From NCBI GenBank assembly GCA_033977085.1, contig CP138906.1:372001-436000 (forward strand): a DNA stretch of 64,000 nt, read 5' to 3'. Positions 41,694-51,898 of the stretch are shown piece by piece; the first letter of the stretch is position 1; each line of letters begins with the position of its first letter. A model generated the notes under the pieces. It searched no databases, was not told where the DNA came from, and saw only the letters and a list, made by a program, of their open reading frames with translations. This DNA comes from Apirhabdus apintestini (GTDB lineage Bacteria; Pseudomonadota; Gammaproteobacteria; Enterobacterales; Enterobacteriaceae). Position numbers and translations under genes: made by a program.

Positions 41694-42398
41694 TCAGGAG
41701 GGCAGATCGATTAACAGCCCTTGAAAAGCCGTTTCTGCCGTCAGGGTTAACAACGACTCGTCGTGAATAAACGCGCCGTCGCCGCAGGTAAGCACCTCCC
41801 GAGCGCTATTTTCCCCGGCGCTTACCCGAAAGGTGCCGTGAATGGACTGCAACCAGGCGCGCGGCCCGTGCAGCGCGATATCCAACGTTTCTCCCTGTGT
41901 GAAGGCTAAATGATAAATCCAAACCTGCTGGCGTAGCATTAGGCAATTCGGGTTGCCGTCCGGGGAGGCGAGAAGCTGGCAGCCGTGGGCAGTTAACGGG
42001 CATTTCTGGATTGAAGGTGCCTCACGCCCGGCGCTGGCGTCCAGCCAAAGCTGCAGGCGGGTTAACGGCGCACCGGCGTTGCAATTATATTCACTGTAAC
42101 TCACGCCTGGCCGCGTAGTCAGCAGCAGCGCTTCACCGGCGCCGGCTTGGGTATGTCGCCCTTCGCTATCGCGATAGGTGGCATCGCCATCCAGCACCAG
42201 ATTCAAAATATCGACCCGGGGAAAGGTGCGAGGCTGTAGCGATGCGCCGGGTGCCAGCACCTCTTGATTCAGCGCGCGCAGGACGGAATAGCCCATAAGG
42301 TTTGGATCAAAATAGTGGCCAAACGAAAAGGCATAACGCGCTTTTAACCAACCGTAATCGGCCTTGCCACACTGGCCCGCCGTTCTGGGAATTATCAT
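41694..42398 (-). CDS. yhaK: Pirin-like protein YhaK
   Basis: Bicupin of the pirin family, 234 residues from the ATG at 42398 (MIIPRTAGQCGKADYGWLKA). FGHYFDPNLMGYSVLRALNQ and FPRVDILNLVLDGDATYRDS are family hallmarks. E. coli YhaK is a redox-responsive cytoplasmic protein without a known substrate. It is divergent from yhaJ; 103 bases separate the starts. An upstream in-frame start at 42422 would add eight unmatched residues. Confidence 0.93.
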   Translation of the reverse strand: MIIPRTAGQCGKADYGWLKARYAFSFGHYFDPNLMGYSVLRALNQEVLAPGASLQPRTFPRVDILNLVLDGDATYRDSEGRHTQAGAGEALLLTTRPGVSYSEYNCNAGAPLTRLQLWLDASAGREAPSIQKCPLTAHGCQLLASPDGNPNCLMLRQQVWIYHLAFTQGETLDIALHGPRAWLQSIHGTFRVSAGENSAREVLTCGDGAFIHDESLLTLTAETAFQGLLIDLPS

Positions 42399-42501
42399 AC
42401 ATTCAGCCTTCTTTTTACTCATCTTATGGTAAGAATCTGGACGTGATATTGTTAGCCAGTTAATCTGCTCGCTATATTCAAATTTACTGAATGAGAAAAC
42501 G

Positions 42502-43407
42502 ATGGCCAGAGAACGCGCCCTGACGCTGGAAGCTTTGCGAGTAATGGATGCAATCGATCGGCGCGGGAGTTTCGCCGCAGCGGCGGACGAGCCGGGGCGC
42601 GTGCCGTCAGCGCTGAGCTATACCATGCAAAAGCTGGAAGACGAACTGGACGTGGTATTGTTTGACCGTTCCGGCCATCGGACAAAATTTACCAATGTAG
42701 GCAGAATGCTATTGGAGCGCGGGCGCCTGCTGCTTGAAGCGGCCGACAAACTTTCTACCGATGCGCAGGCGCTGGCGCGCGGCTGGGAAACTCACCTTAC
42801 GCTGGTTGCTGAGGCGCTGGTGCCGGCGTCGGCGCTGTTTCCTCTGATAGAGCGGTTGGCGGAAAAAGCCGATACTCAGCTTTCAATTATCACTGAAGTC
42901 TTAGCCGGCGCGTGGGAGCGGCTGGAACAGGGGCGAGCGGATATTGTGATTGCGCCGGATATGCACTTTCGCACATCGACAGAAATTAACTTCCGCAAAT
43001 TATATACCCTTAAAAATGTTTACGTCGCAGCCCCTGATCATCCGATTCACCAGGAACCAGAGCCATTATCCGAAGCAACGCGGGTATAATATCGCGGGGT
43101 AGCGGTGGCGGATACCGCCCGTGAACGCCCGGTATTAACGGTACAGTTATTAGATAAACAGCCGCGCTTAACGGTCAGTAGTATGGAAGAAAAGCGCCAG
43201 GCGCTACTGGCCGGACTAGGTGTGGCGACGATACCCTATTCGCTGGTAGAGCAGGATATTGCGACAGGGCGGCTGCGGGTAGTTAGCCCGGAGTCAACCG
43301 CCGATATCGATATTATTATGGCCTGGCGCCGGGACAGCATGGGCGAGGCCAAAGCGTGGTGCCTGCGTGAAATCCCTAAACTGTTTGCGAAACGTCGGGA
43401 AAATTAG
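42502..43407 (+). pseudogene. yhaJ: LysR-family regulator YhaJ with an in-frame stop
   Basis: Quinone/DNT-responsive activator that switches on yqjF and the neighbouring yhaK in E. coli. The N-terminal HTH reads RRGSFAAAADEPGRVPSALS, followed by the effector domain. Codon 196 is TAA (43087-43089) in ATRV-stop-YRGVAVADTARERP, where E. coli has Lys. The same frame then runs to 43407 with full similarity (TVSSMEEKRQALLAGLGVA). An AAA to TAA substitution explains it; no indel is needed. A truncated product would lack half of the ligand domain. Also DEPGRV replaces the usual DELGRV. Confidence 0.88.
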
Positions 43408-43790
43408 GCAACTGTGGTCATCTGTGCGTCTTCCGCCAGCGGATCGGGGCCGAAACGGTTTTCACCATCGGAGCCTTTCAGGCAGAAGAACACCAGCAGC
43501 ACCAGTGCGCCAATTAGCGGGACAAGACCTATCAGTATCCACCAGGCTGAACGGTTTGTATCGTGCAGGCGGCGCGCCATAACTGCGATGGTCGGCACTA
43601 ATATCAGAAGACCATAAATAGTGGACAGCACGCCGGCATCTTCCGAAAAAGTAAATCCTGCGGCGCTATCGATAACGCTTAGCACCAGGGTAATAATGGT
43701 GCTGAACAGGGCGAACATCCAGTACTCTTTACGACGAGCACGGCCGCGGAACCCAGAGTAGTTTTTAAGAACTTTTAAATACCAATTCAT
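43404..43790 (-). CDS. DUF805 inner-membrane protein, YhaH/YhaI type
   Basis: 129 residues from ATG 43790 (MNWYLKVLKNYSGFRGRARR), about four hydrophobic helices. RRLHDTNRSAWWILIGLVPL is the DUF805 signature; the C-terminus is ENRFGPDPLAED. E. coli has two paralogues (yhaH, yhaI) here, while this genome has one. The role is unknown. The stop overlaps the end of convergent yhaJ. Confidence 0.9.
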   Translation of the reverse strand: MNWYLKVLKNYSGFRGRARRKEYWMFALFSTIITLVLSVIDSAAGFTFSEDAGVLSTIYGLLILVPTIAVMARRLHDTNRSAWWILIGLVPLIGALVLLVFFCLKGSDGENRFGPDPLAEDAQMTTVA

Positions 43791-43885
43791 TACCACATCC
43801 TTTATAGGTTAATTTGCCCCTCTTTCTACACATAAATCCCTGCTGGAGCAATCTGAAATCCGGGTGAGAGCAAGCTTTAATCGCC

Positions 43886-44868
43886 TTAAAATCGGCTGTC
43901 GCGACCGTGGGGTTCATTGAGATCCTGCTCAGGCCCAATTGAGATAATGCCGTGCGGGTTTAGCGTTTTGTGGCTGCGAAAATAATGATGCCGAATATGT
44001 TCCATATTGACGGTTTCGGCGATACCCGGTAGCTGGTAAATATCACGTAAAAAACCGTACAGGTTTAGATAATCACTAATACGCAGGCGATCGCATTTAA
44101 AATGCGTGACGTACACCTGGTCGAAGCGAATAAGCGTGGTCCATAGCCGAATATCGGCCTCGGTCAGCCTGTCGCCGGTAAGATAACGATGCTGGCCTAA
44201 TATCTGTTCCAGCCGCGCCAAAGAGTTAAATAGCTGCTCGGCGGCTTCATCGTAAGCCCGCTGGCTGGTAGCGAAACCCGCTTTATACACGCCGTTATTT
44301 ACGGTGTCATAAATCCAGCTATTTAACTTATCGATTTCGGGCTGTAGTTCTGGCGGATAGTAATCGCCGGCGCGCGCGCCCTGTGCGTCAAACGCGCTAT
44401 TAAACATGCGAATGATTTCCGCCGATTCATTGCTAACAATCGTCTGCTGCTGTTTATCCCATAGCACCGGCACGGTCACCCGCCCGCTGTATTTTGGGTT
44501 AGCCTGTAAATAAAGCTGCCATAAATAATCGTGGTGATTAAGTGTATCGCCGGTGGCAGCCGGGAAATCCTGGGCAAATGTCCAGCCGTTTTCCAGCATT
44601 AAAGGATGAACGACAGAAACGGAAATGAACGGTTCCAGCCCCTTAAGTTTGCGCATAATCAGGGTGCGATGCGCCCACGGGCAGGCTAGCGAGACATAGA
44701 GATGGTAGCGATTTTTTGGGCGGCGAAGCCGCCTTCGCCGGAAGGGCCGGGCGAGCCGTCAAATGTCAGCCAATTACGAAACGCGGCGGCTGAGCGTTCA
44801 AAGCGCCCGCCTGATGAAGCCGTGTCATACCAGGCGTCCTGCCAGGCGCCCTCTACCAGCAGTCCCAT
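43886..44868 (-). CDS. yqjG: Glutathionyl-hydroquinone reductase YqjG
   Basis: ECM4-type glutathione transferase that reduces glutathionyl-hydroquinones through a cysteine in LACPWAHRTLIMR. The start at 44868 reads MGLLVEGAWQDAWYDT. The T run 44712-44717 (A run on the coding strand) is one base short; correcting it gives AAQKNRYHLYVSLACPWAHR and 327 residues (E. coli 328). The second half, LGQHRYLTGDRLTEADIRLW, is intact. Lies in the YhaJ-linked quinone-response neighbourhood with yqjF. Confidence 0.93.
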
Positions 44869-44940
44869 GTTTCTCTCCTTACACGAATAAAAAACCGGCG
44901 CGCGCAGCGTCGCACCGGAAGATTAATTATCAGTATAGAC

Positions 44941-45333
44941 TTACCAGCGTTTGTTCAGCAGGCGATCGAGACTGAAAGCGCCCGGGCCGATAATGCCTAG
45001 TAGTAAAAAACCGCCTGCGATGGTCAGGTTTTTCATAAACATGAGTTGGTTAACTTCATCGGCGAAGTTATTGTGAAATAAAAAGGCGGTCAGGAGAGTA
45101 AAAGCCGCAGTGAACAGCGCGGTAGTGCGCGTTAGAAATCCAAACATAATGGCCAGGCCACCGCCGAATTCAAGCAAAATGGTCAGCGGCAGTAGAAAGC
45201 CCGGCACGCCCATTGATTCCATATACTGCTGAGTGCCCGTATAGGCGGTTATCTTGCCATACCCTGCCACAATAAACAGAATCGGCATCATAATGCGTGC
45301 CACCAGAATGCCAATATCTTCGAATTTTTTCAT
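44941..45333 (-). CDS. yqjF: DoxX-family inner-membrane protein YqjF
   Basis: 130 residues, four membrane helices, intact (MPILFIVAGYGKITAYTGTQ, LEFGGGLAIMFGFLTRTTAL). In E. coli its promoter responds to nitrotoluene-derived quinols through YhaJ. Starts upstream of yqjG in the same direction. Confidence 0.94.
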   Translation of the reverse strand: MKKFEDIGILVARIMMPILFIVAGYGKITAYTGTQQYMESMGVPGFLLPLTILLEFGGGLAIMFGFLTRTTALFTAAFTLLTAFLFHNNFADEVNQLMFMKNLTIAGGFLLLGIIGPGAFSLDRLLNKRW

Positions 45334-45794
45334 TTTCTAACTCCACGAATTTTCACTAATGGCTCAATGCCAATTTGTTGTTTATGCGGCGATTTAAAAC
45401 GAATATTACCAATCGCCCGGCGTTGGACAGGATAATACGGCGGGTATTTGGTGATTGTTAGCAAGGAAAACTGTCAGACTCATTCAGTTTTTCTGAATTT
45501 ATACGGAAAGGTAATAGTGCATTGAAGAAATATTTTCGTCTTGCAACCAATGTAGCGGTTCACAAAAAGCGCGAACGCGATTCAAAAAAGATGCGACAAC
45601 CTGAATTGTCGCATTTTAACTGAACTACACCGCCGCAACCGGTTTGGGTTTCGGGTATGGCTGAACGTGAAATAGCTTCGTGTTTAGTCGCTTTCTTGCT
45701 CGCTTATTGATAAATCTGACGTATCTAAACTGCCTAAATTTGTGCACCGTTGCACGCTCTCGGTTAGCCCTCAGATGCCGCCCACGCTGACCTG
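45334..45794. other. Upstream region of yqjF up to IS21 copy 3
   Basis: 460 bases without a credible gene. It probably includes the yqjF promoter and YhaJ site (45334-45540). An open frame on the minus strand (45625-45822) crosses the IS end. Its last residues (PYPKPKPVAAV) could be the tail of a disrupted gene, but I cannot identify it. Confidence 0.4.
45591..45618. terminator. Symmetrical terminator
   Basis: ATGCGACAA (45591-45599) pairs with TTGTCGCAT (45606-45614), followed by TTTAAC and preceded by an A run, so it could serve either strand. It probably ended a gene to its right that IS copy 3 has removed. Confidence 0.65.
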
Positions 45795-45862
45795 TGTCAA
45801 CAACGGGTAAAAAGTGATCCACTTACCGTCACCACCAACGGTCTAATATTGATCCACCTTGC

Positions 45863-46640
45863 TTACTCAGGATTAGCTTCCGCTATAACCCCGGCCTTTC
45901 GTTTCTGCTTCAGTCGATAGCTCTCTCCTTTTATCTGGACTACGTGTGAGTGATGTAAGATCCGGTCCAGCATTGCCGATGTCAGGGCTGCATCACCCGC
46001 GAACGTCTGGTCCCACTGCCCGAACGGCAGGTTAGAGGTCAGGATCATCGCGCTCTTTTCGTAACGTTTGGCAATGACCTGGAAGAACAGCTTTGCCTCT
46101 TCCTGGCTGAACGGCAGATAGCCTATTTCGTCGATGATGAGCAGTTTGGGGGCCATGACACCGCGATTGAGTGTCGTTTTGTAACGCCCCTGACGCTGGG
46201 AAGTCGACAGCTGTAACAGCAGGTCCGCTGCTGTTGTGAAGCGAACCTTGATGCCCGCCCGTACTGCCTCGTAGCCCATGGCTATCGCCAGATGTGTTTT
46301 CCCCACGCCCGAGGGGCCCAGCAACACGATGTTTTCGTTACGTTCGATGAAGCTCAGGGAACGCAGCGACTGGATTTGCTTCTGAGGTGCGCCGGTGGCG
46401 AAGGTGAAGTCGTATTCCTCGAACGTCTTCACCGCCGGGAAGGCTGCCATCCGCGTGTACATCGCCTGTTTACGCTGATGCCGGGCCAGTTTCTCCTCAT
46501 GTAGCAGGTGCTCCAGGAAGTCCATATAGCTCCATTCCTGATCCACTGCCTGTTGCGACAGTGCCGGCGCCGCGCCGATAAGGCTGTCCAGCTGGGCTGT
46601 TCAGCAAGCACCATCAGCCGTTGATGTTGTAGTTCGACCA

Positions 46641-46644
<4 letters not shown>
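45863..46644 (-). CDS. istB: IstB helper ATPase (IS21 copy 3), frameshifted as sequenced
   Basis: Same protein as in copies 1 and 2. One C is missing near 46593: the complement of CCAGCTGGGCTG should be CCAGCCTGGGCTG as in copy 2, inside a CCWGG motif. The open part starts at 46546 and includes both Walker motifs. Restored length is 260 residues. Confidence 0.92.
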
Positions 46645-47660
<1,016 letters not shown>

Positions 47661-47746
47661 AAGCTCCCCTGTATTCAGAGGAGCAGATTAACCCCTGGAT
47701 CAGTTTTCAACCGCTGGGGTGGATCAGTTTTGCACCGTTGGTAACA

Positions 47747-47837
47747 CGCTGCGCGTATAACCTTTACGCGTCACCGCATAACCGGAAATCACAAACGTTT
47801 TATTACGGGTTACTTTACCACGGAAGATATCAGCCAT
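47747..47837 (-). pseudogene. Small element gene truncated by IS21 copy 3
   Basis: Starts at the ATG 47837 and reads MADIFRGKVTRNKTFVISGY, then AVTRKGYTRS before running into the IS end. Looks like a small protein of P4-type elements; the 3' part is missing. Its loss of continuation shows that DNA of the integrated element was removed on the left. Confidence 0.6.
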
Positions 47838-48024
47838 GTTTCACCTTCCCCACCGTTACGGTGTATTCATTATTATCAGGATATTTTTCACTACAGGTAA
47901 TGCCGTCAATCATCTTGCGGGCCGCTTTCATCGCCTTACCGGATGATTTATATTCCTGCGTGCTCTGATAATTTTTTGTTTCGCCCGTAATAACGTTACG
48001 GCAGGTAATGAACAGTTTATACAT
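47830..48024 (-). CDS. Small element protein, 64 residues
   Basis: Start MYKLFITCRNVITGETKNYQ at 48024. Same layout as the following 63-residue protein: M-[YF]-K-L-[FL]-I-T, an alpha-helical middle, and a C-terminal TVTVGKVKHG-like strand. The two are probably distant paralogues. Overlaps the truncated gene by eight bases. Function unknown; typical of P4-like satellites. Confidence 0.6.
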   Translation of the reverse strand: MYKLFITCRNVITGETKNYQSTQEYKSSGKAMKAARKMIDGITCSEKYPDNNEYTVTVGKVKHG

Positions 48025-48208
48025 TTCCGGCCTCCGCAATTTTCACAATACATTCATGTGTTACGGTGCCGGTGGCATTCTTATGGATATACGCCATTTT
48101 CTGCGCGTCATTCCATGCAGCTTCGCGGGTTTTATAGCGGATATTGTGAACCAGTTCGCGCCGGTCGCCAGCTTCGTGATTAATCAGGGTGATAAGCAGT
48201 TTAAACAT
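48017..48208 (-). CDS. Small element protein, 63 residues
   Basis: Start MFKLLITLINHEAGDRRELV at 48208. Paralogue-like to the 64-residue product just downstream, with overlap of eight bases. Probably beta-alpha-beta. Function unknown. Confidence 0.6.
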   Translation of the reverse strand: MFKLLITLINHEAGDRRELVHNIRYKTREAAWNDAQKMAYIHKNATGTVTHECIVKIAEAGNV

Positions 48209-48659
48209 GAGCCACCTCACGAACCGGCAGACGGCCAGCAAAGGAGGCAACAAAATCACGCGCTATAGTGCGTCGTGCGCTCATGAAATCAGGGGCGGTG
48301 ACTTCCTCGCGGTGGGGTTTAGCCGACACGTCAGAACGGCGTACAGCGAGAAAAAACCAGACAAACTGAGGATGTGAGTGAATTGGGGTAGTAGCCATAA
48401 GGCAACCTCCGATAACAGCGTTAATGACGCTATCGCCGGAGTTCTCACGCTCGATGGCGATAGCCCAGACGGGGGTGAGAATACCGGCGTTATCGGAAAC
48501 CGGCCAGCCCGAAAGCTGCCCCGCCTGAGCTACCATTGACAAGGCGGCATAGTGTAACGAATGGGGCAGGAAAGAGCGATTCAAACCTGTACCTGATACG
48601 TAACACCACGCCATAAAATGGCGCTCTGTGGCGTTGATTGCGACGTAAAAAAGACGCAT
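48201..48659 (-). CDS. Ash/Icd-like protein of a P4-type element
   Basis: 152-residue frame. Its first half (LNRSFLPHSL, then QLSGWPVSDNAGILTPVWAI) resembles Ash-family proteins. Its last 65 residues, from an internal ATG at 48398 (MATTPIHSHPQFVWFFLAVR, ending SFAGRLPVREVAHV), resemble the host cell division inhibitor Icd-like family. In P4-like elements the two are read from overlapping starts. The internal start is preceded by GAGGTTGCC, so a separate 65-residue product is likely. Confidence 0.68.
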   Translation of the reverse strand: MRLFYVAINATERHFMAWCYVSGTGLNRSFLPHSLHYAALSMVAQAGQLSGWPVSDNAGILTPVWAIAIERENSGDSVINAVIGGCLMATTPIHSHPQFVWFFLAVRRSDVSAKPHREEVTAPDFMSARRTIARDFVASFAGRLPVREVAHV

Positions 48660-48867
48660 GGCGCGTCTGTCGTCGCCGATAACATACTCGGGTTCTCACG
48701 CCCGGTTGCCCATTGAGGGGCAACGTCTGGATTCTGCGATCCATAGGGCGCAGTTGTCAAACGGTATTTCCTATTATTTTTAGCGTATGTCATAATGATC
48801 TCGGTTTAGTTGCACTTCATGTAAGGTTTTCCGGCTCAAGTGAAAACCATCTGGGGAGATACTTCCC

Positions 48868-48897
48868 AAGCCCGTCAGTTCTTGCTGGCGGGCTTTT
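48868..48897 (+). terminator. Hairpin with T tract near the alpA 3' end
   Basis: AAGCCCGTCAG-TTCTTG-CTGGCGGGCTT followed by TTT on the plus strand. It ends three bases before the alpA stop region. In P4-type elements similar hairpins occur in immunity transcripts; here the role is uncertain. Confidence 0.55.
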
Positions 48898-48900
48898 TCA

Positions 48901-49131
48901 TTAGCGCTGCTCATACCTGCCACCACGTGATGCAGATATTTGCTCTTTAATCCAGTGATCGACTTCGCTTTCAATAAATGAAATTGCGCGGGTTCCTATT
49001 TTAACCGGGCGTGGGAAAGTATTCTTAGAAAGCTGCTTATATAGCCAGGCTTTGCTACGTTGCACACGACGTAAAACTTCTTTTGCGGATATAAGGGTCT
49101 GATAAATATCTTGATTGTTCGTATATTCCAT
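48901..49131 (-). CDS. AlpA/Vis-family regulator (excisionase-like)
   Basis: 76 residues from ATG 49131 (MEYTNNQDIYQTLISAKEVL). Winged-helix RRVQRSKAWLYKQLSKNTFP followed by PVKIGTRAISFIESEVDHWI, the standard AlpA pattern. Such proteins control integrase and late genes of P4-type elements. Three iterated sites upstream are probable targets. Confidence 0.87.
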   Translation of the reverse strand: MEYTNNQDIYQTLISAKEVLRRVQRSKAWLYKQLSKNTFPRPVKIGTRAISFIESEVDHWIKEQISASRGGRYEQR

Positions 49132-49206
49132 GCTGATTCCTCGTGTTCTTCTCAAGTACACAATGACTGTAAACGCAGGGAATAACGGATTCTAGCGATA
49201 ATGGAA

Positions 49207-49256
49207 TCTATTGAAATGATGCATCATTCTATTGAATGATATTTAATTCTATTGAA
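49207..49256. promoter_or_regulatory. Three iterated TCTATTGAA sites at two-helical-turn spacing
   Basis: TCTATTGAA occurs at 49207, 49228 and 49248, spaced 21 and 20 bases, about 75-125 bases upstream of alpA. Same face of the helix suggests cooperative binding by a regulator (probably AlpA itself) or an iteron-type origin. Confidence 0.55.
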
Positions 49257-49383
49257 ACGCAATGGAATTGAATTTCCAGATAAAGCAATGAAAATAGAGT
49301 ACTAAACAAATATTTTATATTTTAAAAATCAAATAGTTATGGAACAACATCTTAAAAACAAACCTCTTAACTCACCCCACCTG

Positions 49384-49414
49384 AGAGGCTTGTAGGGATT
49401 TATAGAGGCTTATA
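49384..49414. repeat. Direct repeat AGAGGCTTRTA, 20 bases apart
   Basis: AGAGGCTTGTA at 49384-49394 and AGAGGCTTATA at 49404-49414, followed by related inverted stretches (CTTTATAGCTCCTTATA near 49450). Could be integrase arm sites or part of a replication origin. Lies in the non-coding gap 49257-49509. Confidence 0.4.
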
Positions 49415-49509
49415 AAGTTCTATTAGCCCCTTACCACCCGTTATCACCCTTTATAGCTCCTTATACTTAAGCAGAAGCATTGAACAGAACAATTAATCTA
49501 ATAAATAAT

Positions 49510-50159
49510 TTATTTGCCATACTTGATAATATCTCTCGCAATTTTTACTTTCTTATAAAAAGTTGCTTGTTTTATTCCCTCTAGGGATATGTTACGTTCT
49601 TGGCATAATGAGAGAATGTCATTGTAGATTACGCTTAAATCCGCATAACTTGCTTTTCCATATTTACTCAATAGCTCTATTAACAATGCAATCAACTTCC
49701 AATTGTTATTGTCCTCATCCTCTTTACGGTATTGTCCTCTGCCATTATTTCGAAGCCTTTTCCCAACCTCATACAACTCATTTCCACCTAATGTAATTAA
49801 CACATTAGCCCAATCTTTATCTTTTACTACCTGTTGCACAGCGATATTTATTCTTTCCTTAACCTCTAATGGCACAACACCCTCTCTTTGGAAAATGTAT
49901 GCCGCAGTTAATACTAAATTGGCTTCTATTCTTTTTTTGCACTAGCGTTTTTATACTCGTCAAATAGCTGTATATTTCTTGTTATAGCAGACCTTAACTT
50001 GTGGACATCTTTTAACTGCTCAGAAGATAAATCCTTCTCGCTAACATCATAGTCAAATCCGTACATTACCAATGCAACTTCATGCGGCATAAGGTAAGTT
50101 AATCGTTTAAAATAAAAATATTTATCGTCTGTATTCACGTTATCCATCATCACCCCCAT
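49510..50159 (-). CDS. Uncharacterised cargo protein next to the integrase
   Basis: About 216 residues once one A is restored in the run complementary to 49932-49938 (A8 to A7). The first part reads YFKRLTYLMPHEVALVMYGF; the second NVLITLGGNELYEVGKRLRN, ending TFYKKVKIARDIIKYGK. AT-rich codon use, unlike the chromosome. No domain recognised, no membrane segment. It lies 37 bases downstream of int, a usual position for variable cargo (often phage-defence genes) in P4-like elements. A defence role is only inferred from position. Confidence 0.6.
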
Positions 50160-50196
50160 AACTATTCAACATTTTAAACTTAAGGTATTATTAAAA

Positions 50197-51459
50197 CTAT
50201 TTTCCGTGAACGCTCGCAAAATCATAAGGTGTGATAGCTCCATTCTTATTAGCATCAATGTAATCAGCCCACCATTGCAGCATTAATCTTCTTTCTTCAA
50301 GATATTCAGAAGTATGCATATATGAACCTTTCACTTTTTTTCGTTCAACGTGGCTTAGCTGTCTTTCAATGGCATCATCATTCCATAGTTTCGACTCACT
50401 TAGTGCACCACGCGCCATAGTTCTAAAACCATGCCCGCATACTTCTGTTTTCGTATCATATCCCATTACACGTAATGCGCTATTTACTGTATTTTCACTC
50501 ATTACTTTTTTGGGATCATGATCGCTGGGAAATATAACCTCGCCTTTACCGCTCAATGCATGTAAACGTTTAAAAATATCAAAAGCCTGTTTGCTAAGCG
50601 GAACAATATGTTCAGTTTTCATCTTCATCCCACGCTCAGAGTGTTTTACGCCAGGAATAGGCGTACGAATTCCGGGTATCGTCCACTCGCTTCGTTCAAA
50701 GTTAACCTCACTCCAGCGAGCAAAACGCATCTCACTTGAACGAATAAATGTCAGTAGCGTTAATTCAACGGCAAGCCGTGTCATTAGTCGCCCTTTATAG
50801 CGTGATAGTCTTTCAAGGAACTCAGGGATTCTTTTTGGGGGTAGCGCTGGGTGATGGGTCGCCTTAACGCTTAAAAGCGCTCCAGCCATATCACTGGCAG
50901 GATTTGATTCAAGAAGGTCATTCTGCACACCGAAACGCATAATTGCGGTTACGCGCTGCATCAGTCGCTGCGCAACATCATGTTTACCTGCCGTATCGAC
51001 AGCTTTGATCGGATTAAGAAGCTGGCTGGTTCTCAACGTTCTGGCATCAATTTGACCTATCGAGGGAAAAATATACTGTTCAAGCGTCAGCAGAACGCGA
51101 CGGCTATGATCTTCGCTCCAAGTTAGGTTACTTGCGTGCCATTGCCTTGCGATAGTTTCAAATAAATATGCCCCCTCAATTTCAGCTTGTGCCCCCTTTT
51201 GCTCAGCTTTGGGGTCAATGCCCTGAGACAACAATTTCTTTGCTGCATCGCGCTTACCCCGAGCCTCAGCCAAAGTGATCGTCGGGTATACACCAAAAGC
51301 GAGCCGATCTTCCTTTTTGTCAGATGGGCGGCGATATTTCATGCGCCAGTATTTGGAACCTTTAGGGGAGACTTCAAGATACAAGCCGCCTCCATCAGCC
51401 ATTTTATAGGCTTTCTCTTTCGGCTTTGCGGTCTCTATCTGGCGAGCATTGAGTTTCAT
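50197..51459 (-). CDS. P4-type tyrosine integrase
   Basis: 420 residues from ATG 51459 (MKLNARQIETAKPKEKAYKM). Site-specific recombinase; N-terminal arm-binding domain, core, and catalytic domain. Catalytic residues: Arg in FIRSSEMRFARWSE, HxxR in CGHGFRTMARG, His in ERQLSHVE, Tyr in SEYLEERRLMLQWWADY. Sits 165 bases from the 3' end of leuX and reads away from it, as expected for an element integrated there. Intact. The longer frame from 51546 includes 29 residues not typical of the family. Confidence 0.94.
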   Translation of the reverse strand: MKLNARQIETAKPKEKAYKMADGGGLYLEVSPKGSKYWRMKYRRPSDKKEDRLAFGVYPTITLAEARGKRDAAKKLLSQGIDPKAEQKGAQAEIEGAYLFETIARQWHASNLTWSEDHSRRVLLTLEQYIFPSIGQIDARTLRTSQLLNPIKAVDTAGKHDVAQRLMQRVTAIMRFGVQNDLLESNPASDMAGALLSVKATHHPALPPKRIPEFLERLSRYKGRLMTRLAVELTLLTFIRSSEMRFARWSEVNFERSEWTIPGIRTPIPGVKHSERGMKMKTEHIVPLSKQAFDIFKRLHALSGKGEVIFPSDHDPKKVMSENTVNSALRVMGYDTKTEVCGHGFRTMARGALSESKLWNDDAIERQLSHVERKKVKGSYMHTSEYLEERRLMLQWWADYIDANKNGAITPYDFASVHGK

Positions 51460-51623
51460 TTTGGGGGCACAAATCCTGATCGAATTGACATGCCCCCGAT
51501 TATGCCCCCAAAAGAGGGTAGACCACAAGAGACCAATGAAGACCATGAAATACTGTAACTTGCTTGTTTTTAAGGGTATTTTCTGGATTTGTAGACTTCA
51601 GGAAACGTCAAAAGAAGTGTTAA

Positions 51624-51708
51624 TGGTGCCGAAGGCCGGACTCGAACCGGCACGTATTTCTACGGTTGATTTTGAATCAACTGCGTCTACCGATTTCGCC
51701 ACTTCGGC
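51624..51708 (-). tRNA. leuX: tRNA-Leu (anticodon CAA)
   Basis: 85 nt including encoded CCA. On the minus strand: acceptor GCCGAAG pairs with CTTCGGC, discriminator A, CCA. Anticodon arm GTTGA-TTCAAAA-TCAAC gives CAA. It has the long variable arm of Leu tRNAs and T arm GTGCCGGTTCGAGTCCGGC. Identical or nearly identical to E. coli leuX, a common insertion site; the integrase gene lies at its 3' side. No second copy of the 3' end (attachment repeat) is visible in the window. Confidence 0.97.
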
Positions 51709-51898
51709 ACTGAAGGGATACGGAAAACGGTGGAATTATAACGGCTTCGGCGGGCAGCGCAACCATTAAGCGCGGAGTTTATGCCGACTGGCGATAAAAT
51801 CATCGCCCGGTGGCACTTTCGCCGGCCCGCCGTTGTTTGTTCTGCAAGCAGCGCCGTGGTACAAAGTACCAATCATTTTCACACTGCTGATACCGGCC

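Noticed and set aside
45625..45822. 65-codon minus-strand frame ending PYPKPKPVAAV
   Set aside because: Its start lies inside the IS21 end. The tail may be from a lost gene, but I could not identify it, so it is not listed as a gene.
47747..51710. Complete P4 satellite or prophage
   Set aside because: Only integrase, AlpA, Ash/Icd-like and a few small genes remain. No primase/helicase (alpha), no psu/sid/delta genes and no second attachment repeat are seen; the left end is cut by IS21 copy 3.
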